Shown piece by piece: positions 1 to 11,724 of a stretch of DNA of 64,000 nt (the stretch's first letter is position 1; every line of letters starts with the position of its first letter). The notes under the pieces were generated by a model. That model had not been told where the DNA came from. It was given only the letters and a program-made list of their open reading frames with translations, and made no database searches. The stretch comes from Aphanomyces cochlioides. Taxonomy: Eukaryota; Oomycota; Saprolegniomycetes; Saprolegniales; Verrucalvaceae. The position numbers and the translations under genes were made by a program. Location of the stretch: assembly GCA_019828595.1 (NCBI GenBank), contig JAHQRK010000012.1, positions 930,001 through 994,000 on the forward strand, in the 5' to 3' direction.

Positions 1-2
1 AC

Positions 3-905
3 TTATTTGAGGACTCTGAGCGCCTGGAAGGCGAGCCAGTAAAGGCCTATGCGATTCGTCTCCAAACGGTCCTTGATGATATCGACGTGCCCGATCGTCA
101 AGGAGTGGTGATCTTCAAGCGCGGAGTCCGACACCCTCGAGCTGAGTCCTGCCTTGAGAACACTGACAAGGAACTCCTATCGATCAACGACTGTATGAAG
201 CTGCTCCGTGGACGTCAGATCCGACTCGAGGATCCGCCACTCTACCGCGAACAAATGAAGCCTAGAGCGTCGTCGACTGCTACGACTTCTTCTCGATCGA
301 ACTCCAGTGATCGCTCTACATCGTCGACTCCCGAACCTTCACCGCGGACTCATCGTAGAAACTCGAAAGTCGGCTTTCAAGACGAGTCGACTCTGGCCAA
401 GATCCTTGAAGCAATCTCTACGACTCAGTCCGAGCAGAAGGCTTTCGTAGCACATGTCAAAATGTTGACCGAAGCCTTGACCAAACCTGCTACTCCGTAC
501 TTCGCAGCTCCGATCCAGGCCCAACCAAGCACTATGTACAACTTTCCGTCACCTTATGCTCCAGGATTTGCGACTCAAGCGCCTCCTCCGCCTCCTCCAA
601 GTGTGACGCCTCCAACTCAAGCTGCGACTCAGCCAAATCAATCGCACCCACGTCCACCCCGTGACTATCCACCCGTCATGATCACGTCCAAACCCGACGA
701 CATGACGACTAGCGGTGTGAAAGTCTGTGGTCGATGTGATCGCCTCGGCCATGGAGCCAACGACTGTCCTCGAAAGTTCCTACGATGCAACCTTTGCCAC
801 CAAGTCGGCCATTAGGTCGGCGAGCACGTGCGAACCTGCACTCTCTGCAAGCAAGTCGGCCACTCTGCGTCGCGTTGCCCTTCTCACCCAGCTGACAGGG
901 CTTGA
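3..905 (+). pseudogene. Gag C-terminal part of G1, with premature stop
   Basis: The reading frame is open from base 3 and encodes the end of a capsid-like region, a Pro/Ser/Thr-rich linker and zinc knuckles. The first knuckle is CX2CX4HX4C (CGRCDRLGHGANDC). The second is CNLCHQVGH, and the third, CTLCKQVGHSASRC, is again CX2CX4HX4C. A TAG at 813-815 interrupts the second knuckle where the related element G2 has TAT (Tyr), so this copy is broken by one substitution. Without it the frame would run to the TGA at 903-905, the stop that separates gag from pol in both G1 and G2. The protein would package element RNA in virus-like particles. Confidence 0.85.
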
Positions 906-951
906 GATCGCGGCGCTAGGACTGCTCCTGCGGAAACAGGCCATGTCCTGG
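903..951 (+). promoter_or_regulatory. Candidate readthrough signal at gag TGA of G1
   Basis: The gag stop TGA (903-905) is followed in the same frame by open pol sequence with no early ATG. After exactly 10 nt a stem forms between 916-922 and 945-951 (7 pairs, one G-T wobble). It encloses a second stem, 927-930 with 937-940, capped by the loop CGGAAA (931-936). G2 has the same design at 37928-37976 with different stem bases. The position resembles the downstream structure of retroviral stop-codon readthrough; the function here is inference. Confidence 0.5.
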
Positions 952-3900
952 TATGCCAGACTCAACACGTTTCCAGCGTGTCTGAGAACAATGCATATGA
1001 TTCTTCTTACAATGACTCCTCCGATGAATCGCATATCACAGACCGCAACGCTATTGCTTCTCCTCGACCACAGAATACGGACTCTACTCACTCTACTCGA
1101 TCGCCTAAGTCACAGCAGACGCCTGCCACTCGCGACTCTGTCACTACTCCCGATCCAGTATCTGTCTTTACAAATGACGAAATCTCTACGCTGATGGATT
1201 CGACTCATGACTTTCCAGAGGAAGAATATTCGAAAGAAATCGAAGACCGACTGTATCCTATCACTAAAGCAGACATTCGCAAACAGCTCGATCGCATTCG
1301 CAAGCGACAAATCAATCCGACCCACGAGGAAATCCTACGCTCCTTGGACATATCGGAGGCGGACTCACACTTACTACTCGCCCTTGCTGACATCGAGGAC
1401 GAGACTCTCTGGTTGAAATGGTTTGCGGACACACTGGAAAAATGCGACGAGGCGCGAAGAGCCAGTCGCGACTTCAACACTTCTCGCAAACACCCGTTGG
1501 CTCGAGTCTCTTGGGTCGACAATAACCCTTATTCAGTCCTTTACACTGATGACACTCCTGAAGAAACCACATCCACCCATGGCGAAGACTCTGACGACAC
1601 CGTCTTGGATGTGGAGGAATCTCATCCTGATTCTGCATTATGCCAACTTGAAGTTCCGACGTTATGTTCCTGCGTGCGACAATCCCAGATTCCCGAATGT
1701 TCCGAAGAATTCTGGGATGAGCTACCGTTGCACTATCCTGACACGACTTCAACGGCCTCAACTCAAGCTAGGGTCAAGGTTCAACAATTACGCAACTTCC
1801 ATCGCCGATCGGCTAAAATCGATTCGACCTACTGCTCCGACTTACTTCAAGGAAATCCACCCTCTGTGCGACTCTTATGCAGACTGACACGTTTATGCCA
1901 CTCTCGATCCAGATCCGATGTGGATCCATTTATCCAAGCATACGTCAACAACATGAAAGCCACGACACTGATCGACACTGGAGCTACATCTAGCTTTGTC
2001 AGCGCGACTTTCTGGCACAAATTAGGATGCCCATCTCTGTCACAACCTCGATCCTCCTTTGTATCAGCCGACAACTCTCGACTCGAAATACTTGGTCGCA
2101 TCAAACTCACGATCAACTTAGCTGGACGCAAAGTCCTCTTCCCTTTCTGGGTCATGTCGACTGCCCTTACAGACTGCATTGTTGGCATCGATCTATTACG
2201 CCAAATGGGTGCGATTATCAACTTGAATGACAACACACTATCGATCGATGGCTGCGACGAGCTGATCTCACTTTCGCCACTGAGCCCTACACAACAGGAG
2301 ACTCATGCAACTGGACCTGTCACAGTCGCAACAGCGACTCAAATCCCTCCACGATCTTTCCAATGGATCACGTGCTCTGCGGGATCAGACTTACCAACTT
2401 CGACCACTATACTCGTCGAATCCACCAAGTCGGCTCTACTCCACACCGCGGCTGCCTTATATCGCACAAATCCATCACGGACTGTACTCCTTGAAGTCGC
2501 TAATCCTTCCGACTCGCCGATCCATCTTCCTGCTCATGCGATCCTTGGCACATGGATGGCGTTACCTCGTGATCACATGGAATCAACCCTCGACTCACGC
2601 GATTCCCGCGCACAACCAGACAACGGTCAATCCTCACATACTACAGATGAACCCAGGAGGGTCCTCACTCAAATCGGGGGCCCCGGCGTTGTCTGCCCTG
2701 TGCAATCGGAGACGACTCCGACTAAATAACTACCTATCGACTGGACTGACTCAAGTCTCAGCATCGATCAACGCGAACTCTTACGCAAGACTCTCATGAA
2801 GTTCTCCGACATATTCGTCGACTCATCCAAAGCCCCCGGACGGACTCATCTGATCGAATTCAGCATCGACACGGGCAATAACCCTCCGATCCGAAGCGTA
2901 CCATATCGGACTTCGAAGGCAGAAGGCGACATTATGGAGGCGGAACTCAATCAATACCTTGATCTAGGACTGATCCGGCCATCGAAAAGTCCCTGGTCAA
3001 GTCCAGTGCTTATGATCCGCAAGCCAGATGGATCGATACGCTTCTGTATCGACTACCGCAAACTCAACAGCATCACAGTGAAAGACTCCTATCCTATGCC
3101 CCGGATCGACGATCTATTAGACGTCCTCGGCAGAGCCAAACTCTTCTCCACTATGGACATTGCGTCGGGATACTGGAATGTCCCGATGGCTAAAGACAGT
3201 ATTGAGAAGACGGCTTTCACATGCAAGTACGGACTCTACGAATGGCTCGTCATGCCCTTCGGACTCTGCAACGCAGTCCCATGTTTCGAGAGGCTTATGG
3301 AACACATCCTGATCGACTACAAATGGCGAACTTGCCTAGTCTATCTAGACGATTGCATCGTTTACAGCGAAGACTTTGGATCGCATTCGATCAGACTCAG
3401 TCAAGTCCTTACTAAATTCAGAGAAGCTGGATTCAAACTCAAGATGTCCAAGTGCAAATGAGGTCGATCAGCAGTTCCATTCTTAGGACACATTGTCACA
3501 CCAGATGGAATTCTCCCGAATCCTGAGAAAATCAAGTCAGTCCTCCGCGTCAAAGCACTCAAAGATCCTCGGAAGTCCGCGCATTCTTGGGACTCGCTGG
3601 TTATTTCCGTCGATTCGTACGCGACTTCTCTAAGATCGCTGCACCCTTGACCAACTTACTAACTGCCGAACAATTTACCTGGTCGACCGCATGTGACGAG
3701 GCGCTCGAAAGTCTCAAACGTAGTCTGGTCTCTCCACCGATCCTGGCACACCCTGATTTCGATCTACCTTTCTCGATCTGGGTCGATGCCAGTCATATAG
3801 CAGTCGGTGCAGTCCTTATGCAAAAACAACAAGGCAAGAATCGCGTCATCGCCTATGCCAGCTCAGCAAAAATGGATCTCAAAAGAAATGGGGATCTCTG

Positions 3901-6073
3901 AGATCGAATGTTGGGGAATCGTATGGGCGACTCGAAAGTTCCGACCTTATATCGATCGCAGACACTTTGACATTTATACCGATCACGAAGCCCTGACTTG
4001 GCTCTTCAATACTGGATCGCGCTCAGGAAACCACAAACTCGCCCGATGGGCCATGGAGATTCAAGGACTCGACTACACTGTCATCCATCGACCCGGCGAA
4101 CTCAACGGGGCCGCTGACGGATTATCTCGACTCGCAGTCTGCCCTTTCCAGACTCGACGCATGAGTCGCCTTAACAGTGCTCCCGTTAACCTACAACCAT
4201 CACTGACACAAGAAGGATCTACGCCTGACCCGACTGACTCTAACACATCAGCCGCTCAGTCCACGCGATTCCAGAATCCGCAACAATCACCAAAGCACAG
4301 AGTCAGCACGACCCCTACGGAACTCTTCGACCGACGAGGTCGCCCATCACCACGACTCTACAATGAGCAAGCTAACGACCCATGGATCGTAGCCCTACGA
4401 GCTTACCTAGTAGACGGCGCGATCCCCCTCGATCCTTACCTACAAAACTTAGTTATCCGCAACAGTCAGCAATACCTTATGCAACAAGGCATCGTTTGCC
4501 GCTATGTCACTATCAAGACTCCGTTGAGGAACCCCGAACTCATCATTGTTCCTGTGATCCCGCACTCCTTAGTCGAGGAAGTCCTATATGCGAGTCATGC
4601 ATCTCCTGTCGCTGGACACCTCGGACTCATGAAAACTCGCGAGCGGATCCGGCGTACTGTCTACTGGTTGAATTGGCAACTCGATTGCAAGGACTACGTC
4701 TCGAAATGTCCCGACTGCAATCGTGCCAAGGGCGGTCGACCCTGGAGACAAGGTCCGATGCAAAGGATGCCGATTTATTCACTACGAGGTCCCTTCGGCC
4801 TATTGGTCGTCGACGCATTGGGTCCCTTGCCCACAACGAATCGTGGCAACAAATACATCTTGGTCTTCGCCGACTACTTCACACGATGGGTCGAAGCCTT
4901 CCCAGTCGCGGATTTAAAGACCTCGACGTTCTCCAGAGTCCTGATCGACGAAGTCTTGGCCGATTCGGGATTCCGGACAAACTCCTATCCGATCGAGGAT
5001 CTAACTTTGTCTCTGAACTCGCGACCACGATGTACACGACACTCGGAATCCACAAACTTGCTAGTGCTCCTTACCACCCGCAGGGTCAGGGTCTAGTCGA
5101 ACGGTTCAATCACACGATCATCCAGATGATGAAGATCTATGTCAACGATCACCACACTGACTGGGATACTTACCTACCCAGGCTACTTTTCGCCTATCGG
5201 ACCGCACATCACGAAACTCTTGGCGACTCACCTTATTTCTGCCTCTTCGGTCGGGACCCAACCTTACCTCTCGACTTAGCCTTCCTTAACTCCGATCCCG
5301 CTTGGAAGTCCGACGATCTTCCTCAATACAAGCGCCGACTCGCGAAGGAAATGAGACGACTTGTCGAGAATCAGATGGTCTCGGGACAGGACAAAAGTGC
5401 AGCAGCGAAATCTGATCAGAAACCGATCTCCTTCGACGACCAGTCCGCAGTCTGGGTCTACAAATACTTCTCGAAGTCGACCAACCCCGACGACAAGCGG
5501 ACTCCCAAGCTAGCAACTCACTGGCACGGTCCATATCGGATCGATCGCAAAATGGGACCCAACACGTACAAGATCGACATCTCGACTCACCTGGACAAGA
5601 TCGTCACGGTCAACGTGGACCGTCTAAAGCCCTTCAAAGGTTACTACTCCAGACCTTTCAACGAGGAAGTCCCTGAGAATGAGTCGCCTCTCGACGACTT
5701 TACGATCGACTGTCTACCCAGATCTAGCTTCATAGATCGCGTCGATTACAGCGACGGCGATATCGCTTACACCTCCGTCGACTCGCCAATCCACAAGATC
5801 TGTGACAAACGACGGTTACCTAACTCTCGCGAATCAGAATACCTGGTCGAACACGTCGATGGATACAAGTATTGGACTCAAGCCTCCAGGTTATCGGACT
5901 ACCGATCCTACATCGACAACTTCGAGAACTCACTACGTATGGACAAGGGACTGCCTCCTCTAAGGCAATCCCTCGGTTTTCCGACTTCGACAAAGAGACC
6001 CGTTCCATGGACATCTACCATTAGAGTCCATGACATCACACTACTCTACTACGCGTCTTCAGTCCTGCACTAG
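906..6073 (+). pseudogene. Pol polyprotein of G1 (PR-RT-RNaseH-IN), degenerate
   Basis: Domains in order: aspartic protease with DTGATSSF near 1975-2000; reverse transcriptase at 2796-3560 with the YLDDC catalytic box; RNase H; HHCC integrase zinc finger near 4610-4730; an integrase core with SDRGSNF and HPQGQGLVERF; and a C-terminal tail ending at 6073. Lesions: in-frame TAA at 2727-2729 (shared with G2), a Trp codon turned to TGA at 3459-3461, a 1-nt deletion near 3562, about 17 nt missing near 3862, and a frameshift near 4970. It would have copied and integrated the element but is now non-coding. Confidence 0.88.
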
Positions 6074-6195
6074 TTTGGACTCCGGCTCTATACGCCTCCT
6101 GACTTGATTGATTGCCATCAACCCGTTGATGGATCGAGTCTCCCAACCGTCCCAACTTGCGTTCGACATGAGGGTCGAAACTTACCAGGGGGGCT

Positions 6196-6539
6196 TATGA
6201 CGGTTGAGCCTCGATCGTTGCTTGTCAAACTCATGGATCATCCCACGCAGGTGATCCCTTTCAAACCACTAAGATTCTAGTTCGATTCGACCTAAGCGTC
6301 CTCGAACTCAAGCTCCTTCCATATTAGATGTTTAGATTCTTAGATAGCTATGTATCTCACTTCTCAATATACACGATTGCATCTAGATTAGCTTTGCTGC
6401 GCTAGTCAGGATCGCCTCCTACCTCTTCGATCCATTATAACGTCCTTGACTGAAGTCGAGGATATTCGGTTCCTTGAAGTCCAAACGTCTGGACCTTCGA
6501 TTCTATTTGTGCGTCATCGCTATCCCCGCGACCGTCACA
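6196..6539 (+). repeat. 3' LTR of G1
   Basis: This 344-bp block starts TATGACGGT and ends ACCGTCACA, so its ends are near inverted repeats. Its outer parts match the 5' LTR of G2 (34767-35113), while the middle (about 6382-6450) differs strongly. At 6540 the sequence becomes an AKR gene on the opposite strand, which fixes the right boundary. Confidence 0.88.
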
Positions 6540-7196
6540 GTAGGCAACAATACCAACGTCCAATTCACGAGCTGCAGGGACGACAGCGGCTTCCAAATCA
6601 CGCGATTCAAGCGACCATTCCATTTGAATAGCTGTGATAGGATGCACAGCATGTGCGCGACGAAGTTCTTGTGGCGTGCATTCCGACAGACCGATGTATT
6701 TGATCTTGCCTTCTTCGACGAGGGATTTCAGGACTGCTATGGTTTCTTCAATGGGCGTCGAGGGGTCCATTCGATGCATGTAGTACAAGTCGATGTAGTC
6801 CGTGTCGAGACGCTTCAAAGAGTCGGCTAGCTGCGCTCGGATGTCGGCTTCCTTGCCAGAAATACGACGAGTCGTTGGGTTGGCCGGGTCAAAGACGATG
6901 CCAAACTTGGTCGCGATCACAAACTTGTCACGGCCGTGTTGCTTGATCGCTTTGCCGACAAGTTCTTCGTTGGTGAAGTTGCCACCGCCACCAGCGCTCA
7001 AGGATTGATAAATCCACGCCGTGTCGAGCATGTTGATGCCAAGTTCAAGCGCTTTCGAGATCGTGCGGAGAGACTCTTCTTCTTGAGCCGAACGGTCAAA
7101 GTTGCCGTAGAAGGCCGTCATGCCCATACAGCCAAGGCCTTGCGCAGAGCAGACGAGGCCTTGAGAGCCAAGAGGACGTTGGGGAACGATCGACAT
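6540..7196 (-). pseudogene. Aldo-keto reductase, truncated by LTR (AKR-a)
   Basis: The first 219 codons of an aldo-keto reductase of the same family as the intact copies at 21.7 and 51 kb are present. They include the N-terminal strand (RPLGSQGLVCSAQGLGCMGM), LDTAWIY with catalytic Asp and Tyr, ATKFG with Lys, and YYMHRMD with His. After the codons for GIVAY the gene stops abruptly at the LTR of G1, so the C-terminal third of the barrel and the NADPH-binding end are missing. They may lie beyond the left end of the window, on the far side of G1. The family reduces aldehydes or ketones with NADPH; the substrate cannot be inferred. Confidence 0.92.
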
Positions 7197-7376
7197 GAGT
7201 CCAACGAAGTGAATTCAAGAATGATCTTTTCGGAGTCTACAGTACAAATTCACCATCTGGTTGAAACAGAGACTTCATAAACTTCGTCATTTTCCCAGAG
7301 GGGGATATGAAGATTGGACCGTCTTGTCAATCATCTAGGGCTTCATGGGACGGAGAAGGAGACTGGAATTGCTCTC

Positions 7377-7639
7377 TGTAACCGGGCGCAGAGGATAGCA
7401 GGCGCGTGTGAACTGCGACTGAAATGTAAGAGTGAATTAAAGTTAAAGCAACCTAAGTCTTGTTCCTATCTTGTTTCTCGTTGGCTATCGCACAGCCTCG
7501 CTAGGAGCTTCAACTTCTGTGGCCTCCCAAGGCCAGTCGTTCACACAGCAGAGCGCGGGGAACCGCTACTGCAGGGCGCCAGGTCTGTTCACAGACCGCG
7601 CCCTCATCTTATGTACCTGCCAGACATGGCACAGTTACA
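7377..7639 (-). repeat. 3' LTR of GB
   Basis: 263 bp, TGTAAC...GTTACA. I count six substitutions against the other LTR (about 97.7% identity) and no length change. The tract just inside it (7640-7655, minus strand GTGTGGGAGGA) is the likely polypurine primer site. Confidence 0.95.
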
Positions 7640-7753
7640 TCCTCCCACACTTAGGGCGAAAGCCCGTTAGATTGCGGGGACACCTCTCTCGCTAGAGGCA
7701 ATCAATTCATAGTCCCGTTTGAACTGGGACTGAGGTCCATTCTGAATCAACTG

Positions 7754-10700
7754 TCACATGGCTCTCGCTGGGCCAACTTGGTCACTCCGAATAGGAGTTT
7801 GAAGGTCGACTCCATGAGCTCCAGATGGAGCGCGAGAAGCGTTGTGTGTTGCAAAAGCGCTTTGATCAGACGGCGCAGTCATGCGCGCCACACGTGGCGA
7901 CCGCCGAAAGCTTGGAGGACTGGGCTCGCGCGACGGATGTTTAGACCCAGGATTTTTACAAGAAGTGCTCATAGCTTGAGAAACTGGTCGCGCGTCTCCG
8001 TGAGGAGAAAGATCGTGTGGACGCGCACCTTCGAGCGCTCCATCAGAGGGTCCACCAGGATTCAAAGTATTTCGAGGAGCTGGAGGTGGGAAGCCCTCAG
8101 CCTGAGGTATGTGTCTCTTGAGCTTGCCCGTGTAGATGACGGGATGGATGTCCCAGTCATTGGGCAGTTCGAGCTCATAGTCCACTGGACTAACAACGTT
8201 TCGAATAGGGAATGGCCCTAGCCAAACGCGGCGGAGCTTTGAAGGACCAGCGGGTCCCTTCACGACCGACCTGTGCAGTTAGACGAGGTCGTTAACCGAG
8301 TACACGTTTGTATTTCCTCGGTTGTGTTTGTTGGCTTGTCTAGCCTGTTTTGCCTGAGCGCTGGCGATGCTTTCGCGCAGACGCAATAACAATGACTCGC
8401 GCTGCGACGTGAAGTGTTCGACAGAAGCGGCTGTACGCCGCGGAACGTCATCGGAGATTCCTCCCACACTTAAAACAGGACGGTTCACGTCCGTGGGAAG
8501 CCGCGGGTGCTTCAAATGCACCGCGTAGAAGGGCGTAACGCCCGTTGACGCATGAACAGACGTGTTGTATGCAAAACACGCTGTTGGCAACATGGAACTC
8601 CATGTTTTCGGCCTAGACAAGGCATAGATTCGAAGGATGTCTTCGAGAACGCGATTCGCGCGTTCGGTCTGACCATCAGACTCAGGATGGTCCGAGCTGG
8701 ACATGTTTAACGTCGTCCCGCAGAGCGCGAACAGCGCTCGCCAAAAATGGGACGTAAACCGAGGGTCTCGATCCGAGACGATACTGGACGGGAGTCCAAA
8801 ATGACAATAGACGTTGTCAAAGGCGAGCTGACTGCTCCGCCGTGATGGATGCCTTAACAGGCAGCGCGATCAGATGCTTGGATGCGCGATCGACAAGGGT
8901 GAAGATACCCGTATTGCCCGACTTGTCGGCGGGCAAGCCAAAGATAAAGTCCATGCTCACGGACTCCCACAGTTCGAGTGGAACGTCCAGACTCTGGAGC
9001 GGAGCTTGCGAGTGTGGGGCGGCCTTCACGGGCTGACAGACACCACACGATGCGACAAAGCGCGTCACCGCCTTGTATAGGCGTGGCCACCTGAAAGAGC
9101 GAGCGACAGACAAGTATGTCTTTTCGCGGCCGAAATGGCCGCCGCTTGGAGTGTCATGGAATTCGCGGATGATCTCCGCACGAAGAGCCGGGTCACACGG
9201 CACAGCCACTCTCGGAGCGTCCCCCGGGGTGACCGCATACCACAACAGGTCGTCGTGGAAGGTGAAACGTCCGATCTGGACTACCACAGTCATGTTGTAT
9301 TCCGCGAAAAACGCGAGCCACCTGGCCATCCGGTCAGAGATATGCGGCGAGTTCACAGCAGTCCGCAAGGACGCGTGATCCGTGTATACCGTAAACGGCT
9401 TCGAGCCGAGAAGGTAGATACGGAATTTGACCAAGGCGTATTCATCGCCAGTAATTCTAGGTCATGGACCGGATAGTTGCGCTCAGCAGCGCGCAGCTGC
9501 CGTGACTGATAGGAGACGGGTCGGTCACGACCCTCGTTATCCTTTTGCATGAGACAGCAACCTATTGCTCGCACAGATGCATCACAGACGACCGAGAACA
9601 GTCGATTGAAGTCAGGCAACGCCAGGATCGGCGCTTGTGTGAGGCTGGCTTTGATGCCGTCAAAAGCCTCTTGACATTCTTGTGTCCAGTCCCACTGGAC
9701 ATCCTTCATTAGTAGCCGCGTCAGCGGCGTTGCGATGTCGGCAAAGTTCTTTGAAAACTTGTGTAGGTAGGTCGCAAGACCAAGCCAGCTGTGGAGCTCT
9801 GTCACAGTGGCCGGGACAGGCCAAGTTGTGATCGTGGTGACTTTGGCCGGGTCTGGCCGACATCCATTGATACCAACGTACTCCCCGAGTACGGGTATTT
9901 CTTCAACGCCGAACATACACTTCTGTAAGTTGGCATACAATCCTGCGTCTCGCAGCGTCTGAAAGACCTGCCGCAGGTGTCCAAAATGGACTTGCACGTC
10001 GGTGCGATTCTTGTCTGCACGGCTGTGCACGTATATGTCGTCGAAGTACGACGGCGCAAAGTCCCGCAGCGGGCGCAACTTTTGCGTGACCATTCGGTTG
10101 AAGGTCGCTGGGGCATTGGCGAGCCCTTGTGGCATCACCAGCCACTCCCACAGCATGCCCGATGGCGTCGAGACAGCTGTCTTGGGAATGTCACATACGC
10201 GCATGAGGATTTGATAGAATCCATCGCGCAGATCGATCGTTGAAAAGATCGTCGAGCCACCCATGCTGTCAATGATGACATCTTTCCTGGGAATCGGCGT
10301 TTGCGCCGGAATGGTGGCTGCGTTCAGCTTGTTATAAGCATGAACGATTCGCCAAGAGCCGCTAGGCTTCTTGAAGCAGAAGTTCGGACTCGAGTGTGGC
10401 GACGTACTCTCCCGTACGTGCCCCGCCTTCTTGCGTGCAGCGAAGAATGAGTCGATGAGCTCGACTTGCTCACGTGGTAGTGGCCACTGTCGAGTGACAC
10501 ACCACTTTGTCTCTGGCGTCAAGTCAATCTCATGACGCACGCCCTTGTCCTTGGGCAGTCTCGCGGGAACTTCCTCCGGGAAGATATCCTCGTATTCCTT
10601 CACGAGGGGGTAAAACGGGCTCGTTCGGAGCCTATCCCATACGCGAGAGTGTGCTGGCGGTGTCTCGCCAGCTACGTCCGGATCCTCCGCGGACGTCGTA

Positions 10701-11643
10701 TAGAGGTCAATCTCATCGACACTCTGTATCACTGCGATACTGGTGATGCGCTGGGAGCGCAGAGCACTTCTAAACTCGGCAAAGCTCATCTCTTCGAGCT
10801 TGCATATTTCTTCAGCTGTCTTCGGCAGCTCAGTCAAGTCGCAATGCGACAAAATGACATTTTCAACAAAGACGCGCCCAGACACGGGCAGCGTCGGCAT
10901 AGGACTGCGCTCCAACGCATCCTCTTCAACAATCACGTCTCCGTGCACTCGGTCCGTCGGTGCACTCGCGAAGGAGACTTTAAGCCCGGTCCGTTGGGCA
11001 TTACTCTTGTACACAGGCAACCCAGTCCGTCGGGTGTTTGCCCAAGTGTTGTTGAAGGCCTGACGGCCGATATCTTCCTTGGAAGACATAGGACCGCCCT
11101 GGCGTGTCGACTTTCCCGTAGCCGGGAGCTGACGCAGCGTAGCTAACTGCTCATCGCCAGCTGGCGAGGGGATGGGCTCATTACTCTCCATGCCCATATA
11201 TATATTATATATTATGTGGGCATGGAGAGTAATGAGCCCATCCCCTCGCTCTCAAAAGCCATATATATATATAGGTCGGGGCCGACCTCATGGATGGTCT
11301 TGGCCCGCCAGTTTATGCAGGGCTGATGTTTCTCCAACCAGCCCATGCCTAGGATGAGGTCCCAGCGCTCATCTAGGTCTATAACGAAGTAGTCTTCCAG
11401 ACTACTGAACGTGCCAACCTGTGTTAACAGGCGCACTGATCTCTTGGGTGCGGTCACTACCGACCCATCACCCAACTTGACGCGCACAGTCTCAGTCAGA
11501 GACGTGCCGCTGTCGACCTCGGCATAGAGGCTCGCATTCTCTTCGAGCGTCTGTCGACGGGCAAAATTCTTCGACGCTCCACAGTCGATTAAGACTCGGA
11601 GCTTTCGGGAGAAGCCCTCCACGGGCATCTCGACATGCAGCAT
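7754..11643 (-). pseudogene. Pol of GB (PR-RT-RNaseH-IN), frameshifted
   Basis: Read on the minus strand. The protease-like segment is at 11643-11250, with IDCGASKNF as active site (Cys where Thr is usual) and LGMGWL. The RT is at 11197-9400 with YFDDIYVHS as catalytic box. RNase H follows with VCDASVRAIG and YTDH, then an integrase zinc finger (GGHFGREKT...CGVCQ), the core ending with HPESDGQTERANR, and a tail whose region near 8150-8250 (LGPFPI...VIYTGKLKRH) resembles the linker or chromodomain-like end of gypsy integrases. Frameshifts lie near 9430, 8820-8700 and 8270. The PR-RT junction is interrupted by a perfect hairpin at 11164-11249. Confidence 0.88.
11164..11249. repeat. Perfect 33-bp inverted repeat in GB pol
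   Basis: Arms 11164-11196 and 11217-11249 are exact reverse complements around a 20-bp AT-only-plus-G loop (11197-11216). One arm encodes the native pol sequence; the other is an inverted copy. Next to it (11264-11273) lies a further TA run. The structure fits a template switch at an AT-rich hairpin during reverse transcription or repair. Confidence 0.95.
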
Positions 11644-11724
11644 CGTAGTATGCTGTCCCAGTTGACACAGTAATGTGTCAGAGGCTAGGTTCTGACGAAC
11701 AGGCGTATGCCGGAACGCTCTTCA

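Larger units (their letters stand above)
1..6539 (+). mobile_element. Ty3/gypsy retrotransposon G1 (5' part outside window)
   Basis: The order gag zinc knuckles, aspartic protease, reverse transcriptase, RNase H, integrase and 3' LTR is seen in one direction, which is Ty3/gypsy order. The window opens inside gag. A purine-rich tract at about 6186-6193 precedes the 3' LTR. The right end lies inside an AKR gene, whose 5' part follows directly at 6540. Coding is broken by several stops and frameshifts, so this copy is not autonomous. From about position 1860 onward it is nearly identical to element G2 at 38.87-40.99 kb, while its gag is clearly more diverged from that of G2. Confidence 0.93.
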
